Assembly (NCBI RefSeq): GCF_030348765.1
Contig: NZ_JAUCEU010000007.1
Coordinates: 4,151,501 to 4,215,500 of the forward strand
Direction: 5' to 3'
Length of the DNA stretch: 64,000 nucleotides
Source: Neobacillus sp. CF12
Lineage (GTDB): Bacteria > Bacillota > Bacilli > Bacillales > Cytobacillaceae
Part shown: positions 45,476-53,607 of the stretch, in pieces
How positions within the stretch are numbered: position 1 is the first letter of the stretch
How the letters are laid out: each line of letters opens with the position of its first letter
Position numbers and translations under genes: made by a program
Notes under the pieces: model-generated
Told to the model about the DNA's origin: nothing
What the model saw: only the letters and a program-made list of their open reading frames with translations
Databases searched by the model: none

Positions 45476-45522
45476 ACAGCGAAAAACGGTTTACGCACCC
45501 CAGTACCCATTTTGCCTTTTTT
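45476..45522 (+). repeat. 46-bp direct repeat, right copy
   Basis: Matches 41078-41123 (see there). Between 45523 and 45783 nothing coding is visible; the promoter of the aminotransferase should be there. Confidence 0.85.
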
Positions 45523-45783
45523 CAATTAAAAACATTGATGGGATTGCAGCCAGAATGATTGAGAAAACAAAGCTCTATTCGACAAATATTTTATGGGAAA
45601 TAACCCTAGGTCATTTATTTCTATAGGGTTCACGATACTTTTAAACAAACGTTTGGTTAGTATTGCAGCTTGTGTTTATTTGTTGAATTGAGTCATTTAT
45701 TAGTTTAGTCTCCATGGCTCGTGCGCCTGAGAATGTGGTAGAATTTAAGAGAATGAACATTATGAAAATTTAGGTGATTGTAG

Positions 45784-46971
45784 ATGATTATGGCTTCAAA
45801 AAAAACACAACAAATGGCGACGAGTATTTTTACCGAGTTAGCAAATAAAAAAAGCGAGGCTATCGATCAGGGTATCGATGTGATTGATTTAAGTGTGGGC
45901 AGTCCGGATTTGCCGCCGCCCGCTCATGTTGTTGATGCGTTAGTAACCTACAGTAAAGATACAACCAAATATGGCTATACATTGAAGGGAATTGATGAAT
46001 TCCATAAAGCAGTTAGCTATTTTTATAAACAGCGTTACGGAGTTGATCTTAATCCTGACAATGAAGTAGTACAGCTAATGGGGTCTCAAGATGGTCTGAG
46101 CCATTTGGCGACAGCGATGATTGATCCTGGAGATTATGTTCTGGTCCCTGATCCAGGGTATCCAATTTATGAACATAGTGTGATGATTGCTGGCGGGTCA
46201 ATTTATCCGATGCCTTTAGTGGAGGAGAATGGATATTTACCAAAATTAGATGAAATTCCATTAGATGTTTTACATCAAACAAAAATGATGATTATTAGTT
46301 ATCCTGGAAATCCTGTTACAGCGTTAGCATCAAAGGAATTTTTTGAAGAGGTTGTGGCGTTTGCGAAAAAATACAATATTCTAGTCGTTCATGATTTTGC
46401 CTATTCGGAACTCATTTTTGACCAAAATCCACAAATAAGCTTTATGTCGGTCGAAGGGGCAAAAGAAATGGGAATTGAAGTCAATTCCTTGTCAAAAACG
46501 TTTAATATGGCCGGCTGCCGGATTGGCTATGCCGTTGGGAACAAAGAAGCATTAAAGATATTAGCTGCTTTTAAGTCCAATATTGATTACGGGATATTTT
46601 ATCCTATTCAAATGGCAGCAGTCACTGCATTGACATCTGATTTCAGTGTGTTCCGTCAGCAAGTCATAGAATATGAGAAACGAAGAGATATTTTGATTTC
46701 TGGACTAGAGAAAGGAGGGTGGCAGGTTCCGAAGTCACCTGCGACGATGTTTGTCTGGGCCAAGATCCCTTCCGGTTGGACTTCACGCCAATTTGCGTTT
46801 GAACTAATTGAAAAAGCAGGTGTAGCCGTTGTGCCTGGTGACGCCTTCGGTAATCTTGGGGAAGGTTATGTTCGGATCGCACTTGTCCAAAGTGCTGAAA
46901 GACTAGCTCAAGCAGCGGAACGGATAAACTCCATTGTCGGGTCAGACCCCCAATCAGCTAGGAATGGCTAA
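45784..46971 (+). CDS. Class I/II PLP-dependent aminotransferase (AlaT/DapL-like)
   Basis: Fold-type I aminotransferase. IDLSVGSPDLPPP at about residues 35-47, YGYTLKGIDEFHKAV, PDPGYPIYEH, SYPGNPVTALA, HDFAYSELIF, and the PLP lysine in NSLSKTFNMAGCRIGY (about 235-250). The C-terminal Arg is in GEGYVRIALV. Substrate unclear (alanine, glutamate-like or diaminopimelate-type families are all close). The last eight or so codons (IVGSDPQSARNG) run through a REP palindrome, so the natural C-terminus has been replaced. AGGTGAT ribosome site. Confidence 0.88.
   Translation: MIMASKKTQQMATSIFTELANKKSEAIDQGIDVIDLSVGSPDLPPPAHVVDALVTYSKDTTKYGYTLKGIDEFHKAVSYFYKQRYGVDLNPDNEVVQLMGSQDGLSHLATAMIDPGDYVLVPDPGYPIYEHSVMIAGGSIYPMPLVEENGYLPKLDEIPLDVLHQTKMMIISYPGNPVTALASKEFFEEVVAFAKKYNILVVHDFAYSELIFDQNPQISFMSVEGAKEMGIEVNSLSKTFNMAGCRIGYAVGNKEALKILAAFKSNIDYGIFYPIQMAAVTALTSDFSVFRQQVIEYEKRRDILISGLEKGGWQVPKSPATMFVWAKIPSGWTSRQFAFELIEKAGVAVVPGDAFGNLGEGYVRIALVQSAERLAQAAERINSIVGSDPQSARNG
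46938..46951. repeat. REP palindrome at the 3' end of the aminotransferase gene
   Basis: CGGGTCAGACCCCC plus AATCAGCT, lying inside the reading frame and supplying its final residues. The DNA after it (46972-47116) is open in another frame, with coding-like text such as RFPRYPGYSNSFILKAGK, possibly another displaced gene end. Confidence 0.8.
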
Positions 46972-47145
46972 CCCTGTAAAGGTGAAGAGAATCGTAGGAA
47001 CCCTTCAGGAAAGATTTCCAAGATATCCAGGCTATTCTAATAGTTTTATTTTAAAAGCTGGAAAATGCTCTGATTTGCATTTTGCGCCAGCTTCTCAAGA
47101 AAAATTAGGTTATTGATTTACAGGAAGAATAGTGAATAGATGCGA

Positions 47146-47199
47146 AAGAAGGGGCTTCTATCACCTTGCGGTGTTAGAAGCCCCTTCTTTATTATTGAG
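47146..47199. terminator. Strong bidirectional terminator
   Basis: A perfect 16-bp stem, AAAGAAGGGGCTTCTA (47146-47161) with TAGAAGCCCCTTCTTT (47176-47191), and TATTATTG after it. It separates the aminotransferase from the convergent small genes. Confidence 0.9.
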
Positions 47200-47214
47200 G
47201 TCTGATACTACTTA

Positions 47215-47409
47215 TCAATCTTCGACAAATATCGTGAGTGGGGGTTTGATCCCAAAATTGCGGTAACCATCATACTTCACCACATTAAACTTTAGCTGAG
47301 TGGGGGTCTGACCCCAAAATATAATTGTTTTATATTTGTTCCTGATGTTTGTAAATAAATAAGTTAGTTTTTCATCATAGTCTGTTAACTGATCCATCCA
47401 TTCATTCAT
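47215..47409 (-). CDS. Small protein with REP-derived C-terminus (probably truncated)
   Basis: 64 residues. The first ~31 (NEWMDQLTDYDEKLTYLFTNIRNKYK) look native and helical. From FWGQTPTQLK on, the frame passes through the inverted REP GGGGGTCTGACCCC (47302-47315). The start overlaps the stop of the upstream membrane gene by 8 bp, so it was a coupled gene. Function unknown. Confidence 0.5.
   Translation of the reverse strand: MNEWMDQLTDYDEKLTYLFTNIRNKYKTIIFWGQTPTQLKFNVVKYDGYRNFGIKPPLTIFVED
47302..47315. repeat. REP palindrome, inverted orientation
   Basis: GGGGGTCTGACCCC, with AGCTGAGT on its left as the reverse complement of the flank seen in the other copies. Confidence 0.85.
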
Positions 47410-47617
47410 ACAATGATGCCTTTTTATCGTATCTTCTTCTTTTTGAGCTATTAATTAAAAGCAGAAATAACAGTGTGGAATACACATAGGCGACTGTTAA
47501 AGTTGCAAAAGTATTAACCACCCATTTCGGCAAGCCTAATTCAATTACACCCCATAACACTATAAATGGAACAATTAATGCAATGAATATAAATTTAAAT
47601 ATCTTGGATAATTTCAA
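47402..47617 (-). CDS. Small two-segment membrane protein
   Basis: 71 residues with two hydrophobic segments (IFKFIFIALIVPFIVLWGVI, about 6-25, and FATLTVAYVYSTLLFLLLI, about 37-55) and a basic tail (SSKRRRYDKK). AAGGTGA ribosome site. Not recognised. The region 47618-47879 upstream of it has no gene that I can support. Confidence 0.65.
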   Translation of the reverse strand: MKLSKIFKFIFIALIVPFIVLWGVIELGLPKWVVNTFATLTVAYVYSTLLFLLLINSSKRRRYDKKASLYE

Positions 47618-47879
47618 TTTTTCACCTTCATATATTTCCCACGGCCCCTATTTTACTTCGCTGCGTTTCTTCGTAAATTCTAAATTGACCAGATTTCTAA
47701 ATAAGTTGGTGCTTCCTCAAATTACCCCTTCTAATAGATAGCCTTTTTGTTCCATTATATCAACACCTAGTAATTTCATACTAGAATTAATTTGAAAATC
47801 TTTTAATCTCATTTTGCTATCAAATTTTGTAGTATAGATCCTCTAACTTATTAAAAAATTTAAAACAGACCTTCTAATG

Positions 47880-48560
47880 CTATAACATATCAATAATTTC
47901 AGGTTCATCATTTCTTTTAGAGTTTTGATCTTGAATAAACAGCTTGTAAGCAACATTTCCTATAGTATTTGTAGCAACTGCATCTACGGTACCGCCAATA
48001 ATTCCTCCCGCTAAAGGCACCATCTTACCTAAATTTATGACTCCTTTTCCTCCAAACTTTGTTAGTAAACGAAAGCCTACAGTTCGGTTGATTTTTTTTA
48101 TTACTTCGAAAGGGATTTTTTTAATACCGGTTACTGCAAGTTTTTTTCCTATCTGAACGCCTGCATTTTTAAGAATATCTTTAGCTCCATTTCCGGCTAA
48201 ACAGGCATAAACAAAAGATTTAACCTGGTCATCTTTTACATCATAACCACCCATATGTGCAATAGCTGCGACCATTCTCATTTGAACTAAAATAACGCTA
48301 GTTATATTAACGGGTACAGCAACAGGTAATGTAATAAGTCCTCCCAAACCTGTTAAAAATCCACTAGTAGCACTTTTGGTGTTTTGCCATAGTATTAAAC
48401 TTTTAACTTTTTCATCTAAGGTCCCACTTTTTTGTAAATAACTATCAGCTAATTCTATGGCCGTGTCCATTCCAGGTACACCACCATTAATTGCTTTATC
48501 ATAAGACCAATCTAATGCCTTCATTATTGCGTCGTGTGTTAAAGATTTTGTTTTAGACAA
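47880..48560 (-). CDS. EcsC-family protein
   Basis: 226 residues. DWSYDKAINGGVPGMDTAIELADSY, then a glycine-rich hydrophobic pair (TSGFLTGLGGLITLPVAVPVNI and MVPLAGGIIGGTVDAVATNTIG), and MRMVAAIAHMGGYDVKDDQVKSFVYACLAG identify the EcsC family. B. subtilis EcsC is part of a locus affecting secretion and competence; standalone relatives are uncharacterised and occur beside defence genes. Divergent from the nuclease gene at 48667 (106-bp gap). Confidence 0.85.
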   Translation of the reverse strand: MSKTKSLTHDAIMKALDWSYDKAINGGVPGMDTAIELADSYLQKSGTLDEKVKSLILWQNTKSATSGFLTGLGGLITLPVAVPVNITSVILVQMRMVAAIAHMGGYDVKDDQVKSFVYACLAGNGAKDILKNAGVQIGKKLAVTGIKKIPFEVIKKINRTVGFRLLTKFGGKGVINLGKMVPLAGGIIGGTVDAVATNTIGNVAYKLFIQDQNSKRNDEPEIIDML

Positions 48561-48666
48561 TTTTACTCACCTTTCTTCTAGGAAATTATGGTAATATTAT
48601 ACTATAAAACTAAGTGTGGAAATTACTATTTTTCTTTTAAATAACATTACATAGAGGTGTGAGTAT

Positions 48667-49749
48667 ATGCCTATAGAAGTTGGGATATGGAAGGTAAATG
48701 GCGGTATAAAAAAGGTGGATTTCTCTGTAATTGAATCAGAAAAAAAGTTAGAAGATATATTGTCGGAAGATTTGACTATTCTATCTGATGATCTTTTATT
48801 GATTGGTAGACAAGTTCAAACAGAGTATGGAAAATATATAGATATGCTCGCAATAGATGGAGAGGGAAACCTTCATATTATTGAATTAAAGAAAAATAGA
48901 GCACCTAGAGAAGTAGTAGCTCAAGCACTAGACTATGCTTCCTGGGTACAAAATCTTTCATATGATCAAGTATTAAGAATATATGAAGATAAAAATAACG
49001 GTCCCTTAGAAGAAGCATTTGCTGAAAAATTTGATGATAGTTTACCAGACAAGCTAAATGACTCACACCAAATTACAATTGTTTCGTCACAACTTGATAG
49101 TGAGACAGAGAGAATAATTAATTACTTATCAAATAATTATGACGTTCCAATCAATGCTGTTTTCTTCCGTTATTTCGAAGAGGGGGAACAACATTTTTTA
49201 ACTAGAAGTTGGCTTTTAGATCCTAATGTAATAGATGAGAAATCAAGTAATACGAAAGTAGAGAATAAAAAGGAAAAATGGAATAAACAAGACTTTGTAG
49301 TGAATTTTGAAGATAAGGCATCTAGAAAATGGGAAGATGCAGTAAAATATGGATTTATTTCAGCAGGTGGAGGACGTTGGTATAGTAGGACATTAAACCA
49401 ATTATTTGTTGGTGCTAGAGTATTTTGTATGATACCTAAAAGTGGATATGTCGGTATTGGTACAGTAATAGATACTGTTAAACCTATTAAAGATGTTACA
49501 TTTAAGGTTAATCAAACAGAGGTTAAAATGTCAGATCTAAACCTCAAAGCAACCAATATGTTTCACGATGAAGAAGATCTTGAGAAGTGTGAGTATGTTG
49601 TTAAAGTAAAATGGTTAGCCAATGTATCTAAGGAGGAAGCTTATTGGGTGAAGGGCTTAAAAGCTAATCAGAACAGTGCCTATAAATTGAGAAGTCAATA
49701 TACTATTGATAAGGTTTTGGAGTTTTTTGAACTTAATACTGATGAATAA
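48667..49749 (+). CDS. PDDEXK-fold (NucS/DUF91-like) nuclease-type protein
   Basis: 360 residues. The N-terminal domain has the PD-(D/E)XK layout YIDMLAIDGEGNLHIIELKK (D59, E73, K75), then REVVAQALDYASWV with the Gln of motif III, as in the NucS C-terminal nuclease and DUF91 proteins. Residues ~205-360 form a second, sensor-like domain (KWEDAVKYGFISAGGGRWYSRTL, VFCMIPKSGYVGIGTV) seen in uncharacterised accessory-region nucleases. Probably cuts or binds DNA in defence or repair (inference). It is followed after 25 bp by the NUMOD-like ORF. Confidence 0.8.
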   Translation: MPIEVGIWKVNGGIKKVDFSVIESEKKLEDILSEDLTILSDDLLLIGRQVQTEYGKYIDMLAIDGEGNLHIIELKKNRAPREVVAQALDYASWVQNLSYDQVLRIYEDKNNGPLEEAFAEKFDDSLPDKLNDSHQITIVSSQLDSETERIINYLSNNYDVPINAVFFRYFEEGEQHFLTRSWLLDPNVIDEKSSNTKVENKKEKWNKQDFVVNFEDKASRKWEDAVKYGFISAGGGRWYSRTLNQLFVGARVFCMIPKSGYVGIGTVIDTVKPIKDVTFKVNQTEVKMSDLNLKATNMFHDEEDLEKCEYVVKVKWLANVSKEEAYWVKGLKANQNSAYKLRSQYTIDKVLEFFELNTDE

Positions 49750-49774
49750 AAATAATAAATAGACAGGTGCTAAT

Positions 49775-50038
49775 ATGGAGAGAAAAAGACCTATAGTACA
49801 AAACAAAGTCGAAATCCCAGTAAATATTTTCAAAGGAGAAGAATTAATAGCTGAATGTCCTAGTATTCAGGAGGCGGCAAAATATTTCAAAAAAGAAACA
49901 AATTCTAAACGTTTCAATTGGTCTGCTATTAATAAGGGAATTTGGTACGGTGAATCGTATTCTAAAGATGGAGCTACTTATTATTTTACAACCGATAAAG
50001 AAGCTGTTAAGAAGAAAACTGGATACGATGTAGTCTAA
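49775..50038 (+). CDS. Small protein resembling a NUMOD DNA-binding module
   Basis: 87 residues. IPVNIFKGEELIAECPSIQEAAKYF resembles the NUMOD1-type motif (a strand pair plus SI-x-EAA helix) of homing endonucleases. WSAINKGIWYGESYSKDGATYYF ends it. It carries no nuclease motif itself. The 25-bp gap to the PDDEXK gene suggests the pair works together, with this as the DNA-binding partner (inference). Confidence 0.6.
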   Translation: MERKRPIVQNKVEIPVNIFKGEELIAECPSIQEAAKYFKKETNSKRFNWSAINKGIWYGESYSKDGATYYFTTDKEAVKKKTGYDVV

Positions 50039-50174
50039 AACTAGGTAAGATGATAATACAGATTACTTTAAGTGGTATTATGAAAACCAAACTCTGATGA
50101 ATACCAGTAGGATGAGTTTGACCAAATTTAAATCTGTTATATAAGTATATAAAAATAATGGGGAGAAAAAAATT

Positions 50175-50966
50175 ATGCCAGAATTTAGAGTTAATAAGAA
50201 GCAATCATCGAGGAAAAGAATTGTTATTGCCATTGTTTTTGCCTTGCTTTGTGCCTCCGTTGGATCAGCAGGAACATATATGCTTTTGGAAGGTGGAGAA
50301 GAAAAAGTAGTAAAAGCAACAACAGCAATAGAAGGTGAGGTCATCATAGAAAATATCGCATACGATAAGGTGCGAGAAATCAGCAAACATTTCGGATATG
50401 AGGATATCCAAGACTTCGATTACACCGAAGATGACACTTATGAATTTTTAAAAAATCAAGATGATGATATTTGGCTTGAAACAACAGGCAAAAAATTTGG
50501 AAAGTATCTTTTCGGAAAAGAATACAACATTCATTTGTTTGGTTACTTTATGCTTGGTTATGATTTGAAAAATATCAAAAAACAAGATTTTTATTTTGAT
50601 GAAAAATCTAAGATTTTACACATTAAAGTACCAGCATTAGAATTAGCTTATATTCCTATGTTTGACAAGAGTTATTTTGATAGTTTTGTAGGATTATTTA
50701 GAAAGGAATACACTGAGAGTTACCGAAAGTTGATTTATGAAGATGCGATAAATCAAGGTACCCAAGCTATCCTTAATGATAAAAGCAAAGTTCTTGAAGG
50801 TTATAAATTAACAAATGATTCTCTAAAAGAAACATTATTCGGCAAACCAGAGTTTAAAAAATATGTCAAAGATATTGTTTTTGAAAAGTCCGTTCAAGAA
50901 TCAACTATAAGAGTAGAAAAAACTAGAGAAGCGGTTCTTGGTGAAAAAAAAGAAACTGAAAAATAA
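50175..50966 (+). CDS. Membrane-anchored DUF4230-like protein
   Basis: 263 residues. A basic N-terminus (KKQSSRKR), one membrane segment (about 15-37, IVIAIVFALLCASVGSAGTYM) and an extracytoplasmic domain with YDKVREISKHFGYEDIQDFDY, the WLETTGKKFGKYLFGKEYNIHLFGYFMLGYDL segment and a strand-rich core, consistent with DUF4230. Function unknown. A terminator follows at 51316. Confidence 0.65.
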   Translation: MPEFRVNKKQSSRKRIVIAIVFALLCASVGSAGTYMLLEGGEEKVVKATTAIEGEVIIENIAYDKVREISKHFGYEDIQDFDYTEDDTYEFLKNQDDDIWLETTGKKFGKYLFGKEYNIHLFGYFMLGYDLKNIKKQDFYFDEKSKILHIKVPALELAYIPMFDKSYFDSFVGLFRKEYTESYRKLIYEDAINQGTQAILNDKSKVLEGYKLTNDSLKETLFGKPEFKKYVKDIVFEKSVQESTIRVEKTREAVLGEKKETEK

Positions 50967-51315
50967 AATTCATTCCATTTATTGCTACATTGTTTCTTTA
51001 TTCTTAATGACAGTCCTCTTAAAGAAAGAGCTTATCGGATCTAAACTCAATTTAATGATTGAATTTGGTAAAGGGAAAATAGTCTTCAAAGTTGGTAAAC
51101 CCACCAACATCCCTTTGTGTTGTCAATTACAGTCCACACATATGGTATGTGGGAACATGGTCTACACCTAACATATTTTTAACGTTATGAAAATTTAGGG
51201 GAAGTTTGAAAAGATTTCTGATTCTTATTTTGCTTAACCACTACTGCACAGTACAAATATACTGTGCAATAGACTAATGTGATGTTCAACAATCGGGCGC
51301 TTTAATGAAGTAACT
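50967..51315. other. Noncoding stretch
   Basis: 349 bp with no gene. A GTTGGT/ACCAAC hairpin near 51091-51108 and CCACACATATGG/TATGTGG near 51133-51152 are the only structures. There are traces of decayed coding text but nothing I can assign. Confidence 0.35.
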
Positions 51316-51362
51316 AAAGCCTAATTTCTCACTTATAACCCCGAGAAATTAGGCTTTTTATA
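51316..51362 (+). terminator. Intrinsic terminator
   Basis: Perfect 15-bp stem AAAGCCTAATTTCTC (51316-51330) with GAGAAATTAGGCTTT (51343-51357), then TTATAT. Confidence 0.9.
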
Positions 51363-51540
51363 TTTGGATTTCTTTAACTTTGTAAATCCGCATTTTCCTG
51401 AACTACCCCTTTATGCACTATTTATTTTTCAAGCGAATCCATGTGTATATACTCCCTTACATCATTAATTAGAATAGCAAGATTGAGAGACATTTATCTG
51501 TTGTTTTGAGCGTCCTGTTATGTAGGAATTAAATTTTAAA

Positions 51541-51581
51541 ACAAAAAAAGACTGAACACATGCCCAAACATCATTCAGTCT
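51541..51581 (-). terminator. Intrinsic terminator after the HPr-like gene
   Basis: AGACTGAA and TTCAGTCT (51549-51556 with 51574-51581) form the stem, and on the - strand seven T follow. Confidence 0.88.
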
Positions 51582-51602
51582 AGGTAACTTACGTTAGAGA
51601 TG

Positions 51603-51851
51603 TTAACATTTATTGAAAATTGTCTTTAATGCTGTAACAGCTTCTTCGCTATCTTTTCCAAAAGCAAAAATAGTCATATTGCCATTTGTGCCACCGAACA
51701 TAGCCATACTTAATATACTTTTGGCATTTAGACGTTTGTGATGCATTTCTACTAAAATAGTGCTCTCAAATTCATTAGCTTTCGCCACTAATTTCATAAT
51801 TTTCCCATGGGTGAGTTTCTGACAAAGAATCTGTTCTTCCTTGATTGTCAA
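51603..51851 (-). CDS. HPr-like protein with aberrant active site
   Basis: 82 residues with an HPr fold pattern. LVAKANEFESTILVEMHHKRLNAKSILSMAMFGG aligns with the HPr core, including a Ser in the NAKS position equivalent to regulatory Ser46. Around the phosphorylation site, however, it reads LTHGKIMK rather than GIHARPAT: the ARPAT loop is absent and the single His is displaced by about one position. Like Crh, it may be a regulator rather than a sugar-phosphotransfer carrier (inference). Single gene with its own terminator; 160 bp separate it from lrgB. Confidence 0.75.
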   Translation of the reverse strand: MTIKEEQILCQKLTHGKIMKLVAKANEFESTILVEMHHKRLNAKSILSMAMFGGTNGNMTIFAFGKDSEEAVTALKTIFNKC

Positions 51852-51946
51852 TTTGATCCCATCCTTATTAATATTATTTTTAACTAAAATCCATGGAGAT
51901 AATAACCATTTTTTCTCTAAATAGCTTTATAAAAATTCTTCTACAT

Positions 51947-52636
51947 CTATAAAATGTATGGGAGGATCGGTACTAATATGGTAAGAAACAATGCTGATAT
52001 AGTCATCGCAACACTTCCCATTGCTCCTTCTTCTTCTCCCCATAGGAGAGAACGGTTAGCCCCAAGCATTTGGGCTGAGGTTCCCATTGCCAGCCCTTTC
52101 GCAGATTTACTTTTTATACCCAACTTTTTTAATAAAATTGGGCCGATGATTAAGGAAATTAGGGCGGACATAATCACAAACAAGACGGTGGTCGACGTAA
52201 TTCCCCCTAGATCACTGGATATAGTCAATGCAATTGGGAGAGTAGCAGATCTAGGAATCAAGGATGCCAACAACTGTTCCTGCAAGTGGAAAATGCGGGA
52301 CATCTCTAATACAGCTATAACTCCCAAGACTGTCCCACTCATTACGCCGATGCAGATTTTTTTATAGTTTTTCTTCAAAAAAGACCATTGCTTATAAAGC
52401 GGTACAGCTAATGAGACAACAGCCAGCTGTAGCAACGGACTAAACACTGAACTTCCTTGCTGATAAGCTCCTTCTTGGATCGGCGAAACAATCAGCAAAA
52501 AAATCAGAAGAAGAGATGATGTATACAGAGGATTCAACCAAGCTTTTTGATATTTACGATAGAAACGCAGACCAAGAAAGTAACAGGCTAAGGTGATGGC
52601 GATGCAGAAAACAGCATTTACAGTTAGAAGTATCAT
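51947..52636 (-). CDS. lrgB: LrgB/CidB-family membrane protein
   Basis: 229 residues with about six or seven membrane helices. PRSATLPIALTISSDLGGITSTTVLFVIMSALI and LAMGTSAQMLGANRSLLWGEEEGAMGSVAM are the LrgB signature. Partner of the small LrgA in the holin-like/pyruvate-uptake system of Firmicutes. It overlaps lrgA by 4 bp (ATGA). Confidence 0.92.
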   Translation of the reverse strand: MILLTVNAVFCIAITLACYFLGLRFYRKYQKAWLNPLYTSSLLLIFLLIVSPIQEGAYQQGSSVFSPLLQLAVVSLAVPLYKQWSFLKKNYKKICIGVMSGTVLGVIAVLEMSRIFHLQEQLLASLIPRSATLPIALTISSDLGGITSTTVLFVIMSALISLIIGPILLKKLGIKSKSAKGLAMGTSAQMLGANRSLLWGEEEGAMGSVAMTISALFLTILVPILPYIL

Positions 52637-52998
52637 TTTGCATTTCTCCCTTTTATTTTTTCATACCACTCCACAGCAAAGGCTGTACCTAACAAACAAC
52701 AAAGACTGCTCACAACTAATATAGCTAAAACATTCAATCGGACGTTCTCCTGAAAACTTGAGGATAAAAAGAGGCTTACAATAGGTGGAATAAACAATAA
52801 TGTAAGATGTTTTAACTGAAATGTAGAGGCTTTTTCAATCCATTCTAGTTTCAGCATTCCTGTTAAGAGGAAGATAAATAGCAGAAGCATACCAACGACA
52901 CTACTTGGCAAGGGAAGGTGAGATACTGTAACAATACCATGGCCAAGTATTAAAAATCCTAAAATGATTAAAAGTTGCAAAAACCAACTTAGATTCAC
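52633..52998 (-). CDS. lrgA: LrgA/CidA-family holin-like protein
   Basis: 121 residues with four predicted membrane helices. LILGHGIVTVSHLPLPSSVVGMLLLFIFLLTG contains the LrgA pattern (LP-SV-GM-LLF). The start is GTG at 52998, and its ribosome-site region is a run of ten G followed by C and GGG on the coding strand (53004-53016). In B. subtilis and S. aureus lrgAB responds to overflow metabolites and the LytSR pair; no such regulator is in this window. Confidence 0.88.
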   Translation of the reverse strand: MNLSWFLQLLIILGFLILGHGIVTVSHLPLPSSVVGMLLLFIFLLTGMLKLEWIEKASTFQLKHLTLLFIPPIVSLFLSSSFQENVRLNVLAILVVSSLCCLLGTAFAVEWYEKIKGRNAK

Positions 52999-53006
52999 TT
53001 TACCCG

Positions 53007-53016
53007 CCCCCCCCCC
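53007..53016 (-). repeat. Homopolymeric G10 tract at the lrgA translation start
   Basis: Ten C on the + strand, hence G10 on the coding strand, ending 8 bases before the GTG codon. Such tracts are slippage-prone and here would alter ribosome-site strength or spacing. Confidence 0.8.
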
Positions 53017-53280
53017 GTTATGATTTGTTGATTTCAGTTTAAGGTAACCTTGAACCCGTGTCAGCGATTGTGTAGGAAAACATTACATAAATTTTGTTTA
53101 ACAAACCAAAAAAACGTAAGAAAATCTTACAAGATTTCACTTGCCTGTCTCTCCCCATTATTTGTCGAAGATTGATAGGTTGTTAGATAGCTAAACAGTG
53201 ATAGAATGTAGTTGCAGTTGATTATTGTTGGGGTGGTTGGTTGTCGATCTTCTTTCCTTTTAGGAGAAGAGGTGATAATC

Positions 53281-53607
53281 ATGGAAACATTTCTTGAAAT
53301 TCTACGATTTTCATTTATCCCATTTGGAATTTATATCAGTATGCTAAAACCAAATTGGTCTTTCTTGAAAAAGATTGTACCAATAGCAGGAGTTAGTTTG
53401 TTGTTTGAAGTATTGCAATTTATCCTTTTGGGAAATACATTAGGTGGAATTATTGGAGTTGGAGTTTATATTGTATTTTGTAAGCTGTTTAGTACAAAAG
53501 CAAATAAAATCCTTAATGTTTTAGCTTCAATCGGAACGATATGTATTTTTGCATTAGTGCTGTTATTAATTATTGATGTGTTGAGGAAAGAAAAAATAAT
53601 GAGGTGA
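53281..53607 (+). CDS. Small membrane protein, VanZ-like segment
   Basis: 108 residues from ATG 53281, preceded by AGGTGATAAT; the frame extends upstream to 53212 but that part lies in a repeated leader. About three or four membrane helices; the KIVPIAGVSLLFEVLQFILLGNTLGGIIG segment resembles VanZ-like domains, but the protein is shorter than VanZ. A degraded copy of its leader and first codons lies at 41225-41320. Confidence 0.6.
   Translation: METFLEILRFSFIPFGIYISMLKPNWSFLKKIVPIAGVSLLFEVLQFILLGNTLGGIIGVGVYIVFCKLFSTKANKILNVLASIGTICIFALVLLLIIDVLRKEKIMR

Noticed and set aside
41078..45522. Calling the 46-bp repeats true attL/attR sites
   Set aside because: No integrase or tRNA is nearby, and the repeat contains three mismatches, so the call stays a hypothesis under findings.
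46972..47116. Functional gene after the REP (RFPRYPGYSNSFILKAGK text)
   Set aside because: The frame starts inside the REP with no independent start or ribosome site; best seen as a displaced gene end.
50938..51171. 77-codon open frame overlapping the end of the DUF4230 gene
   Set aside because: No ribosome site, low-quality translation and hairpins inside.
53212..53280. Upstream extension of the VanZ-like gene
   Set aside because: This part belongs to a repeated leader; AGGTGATAAT fits ATG 53281.
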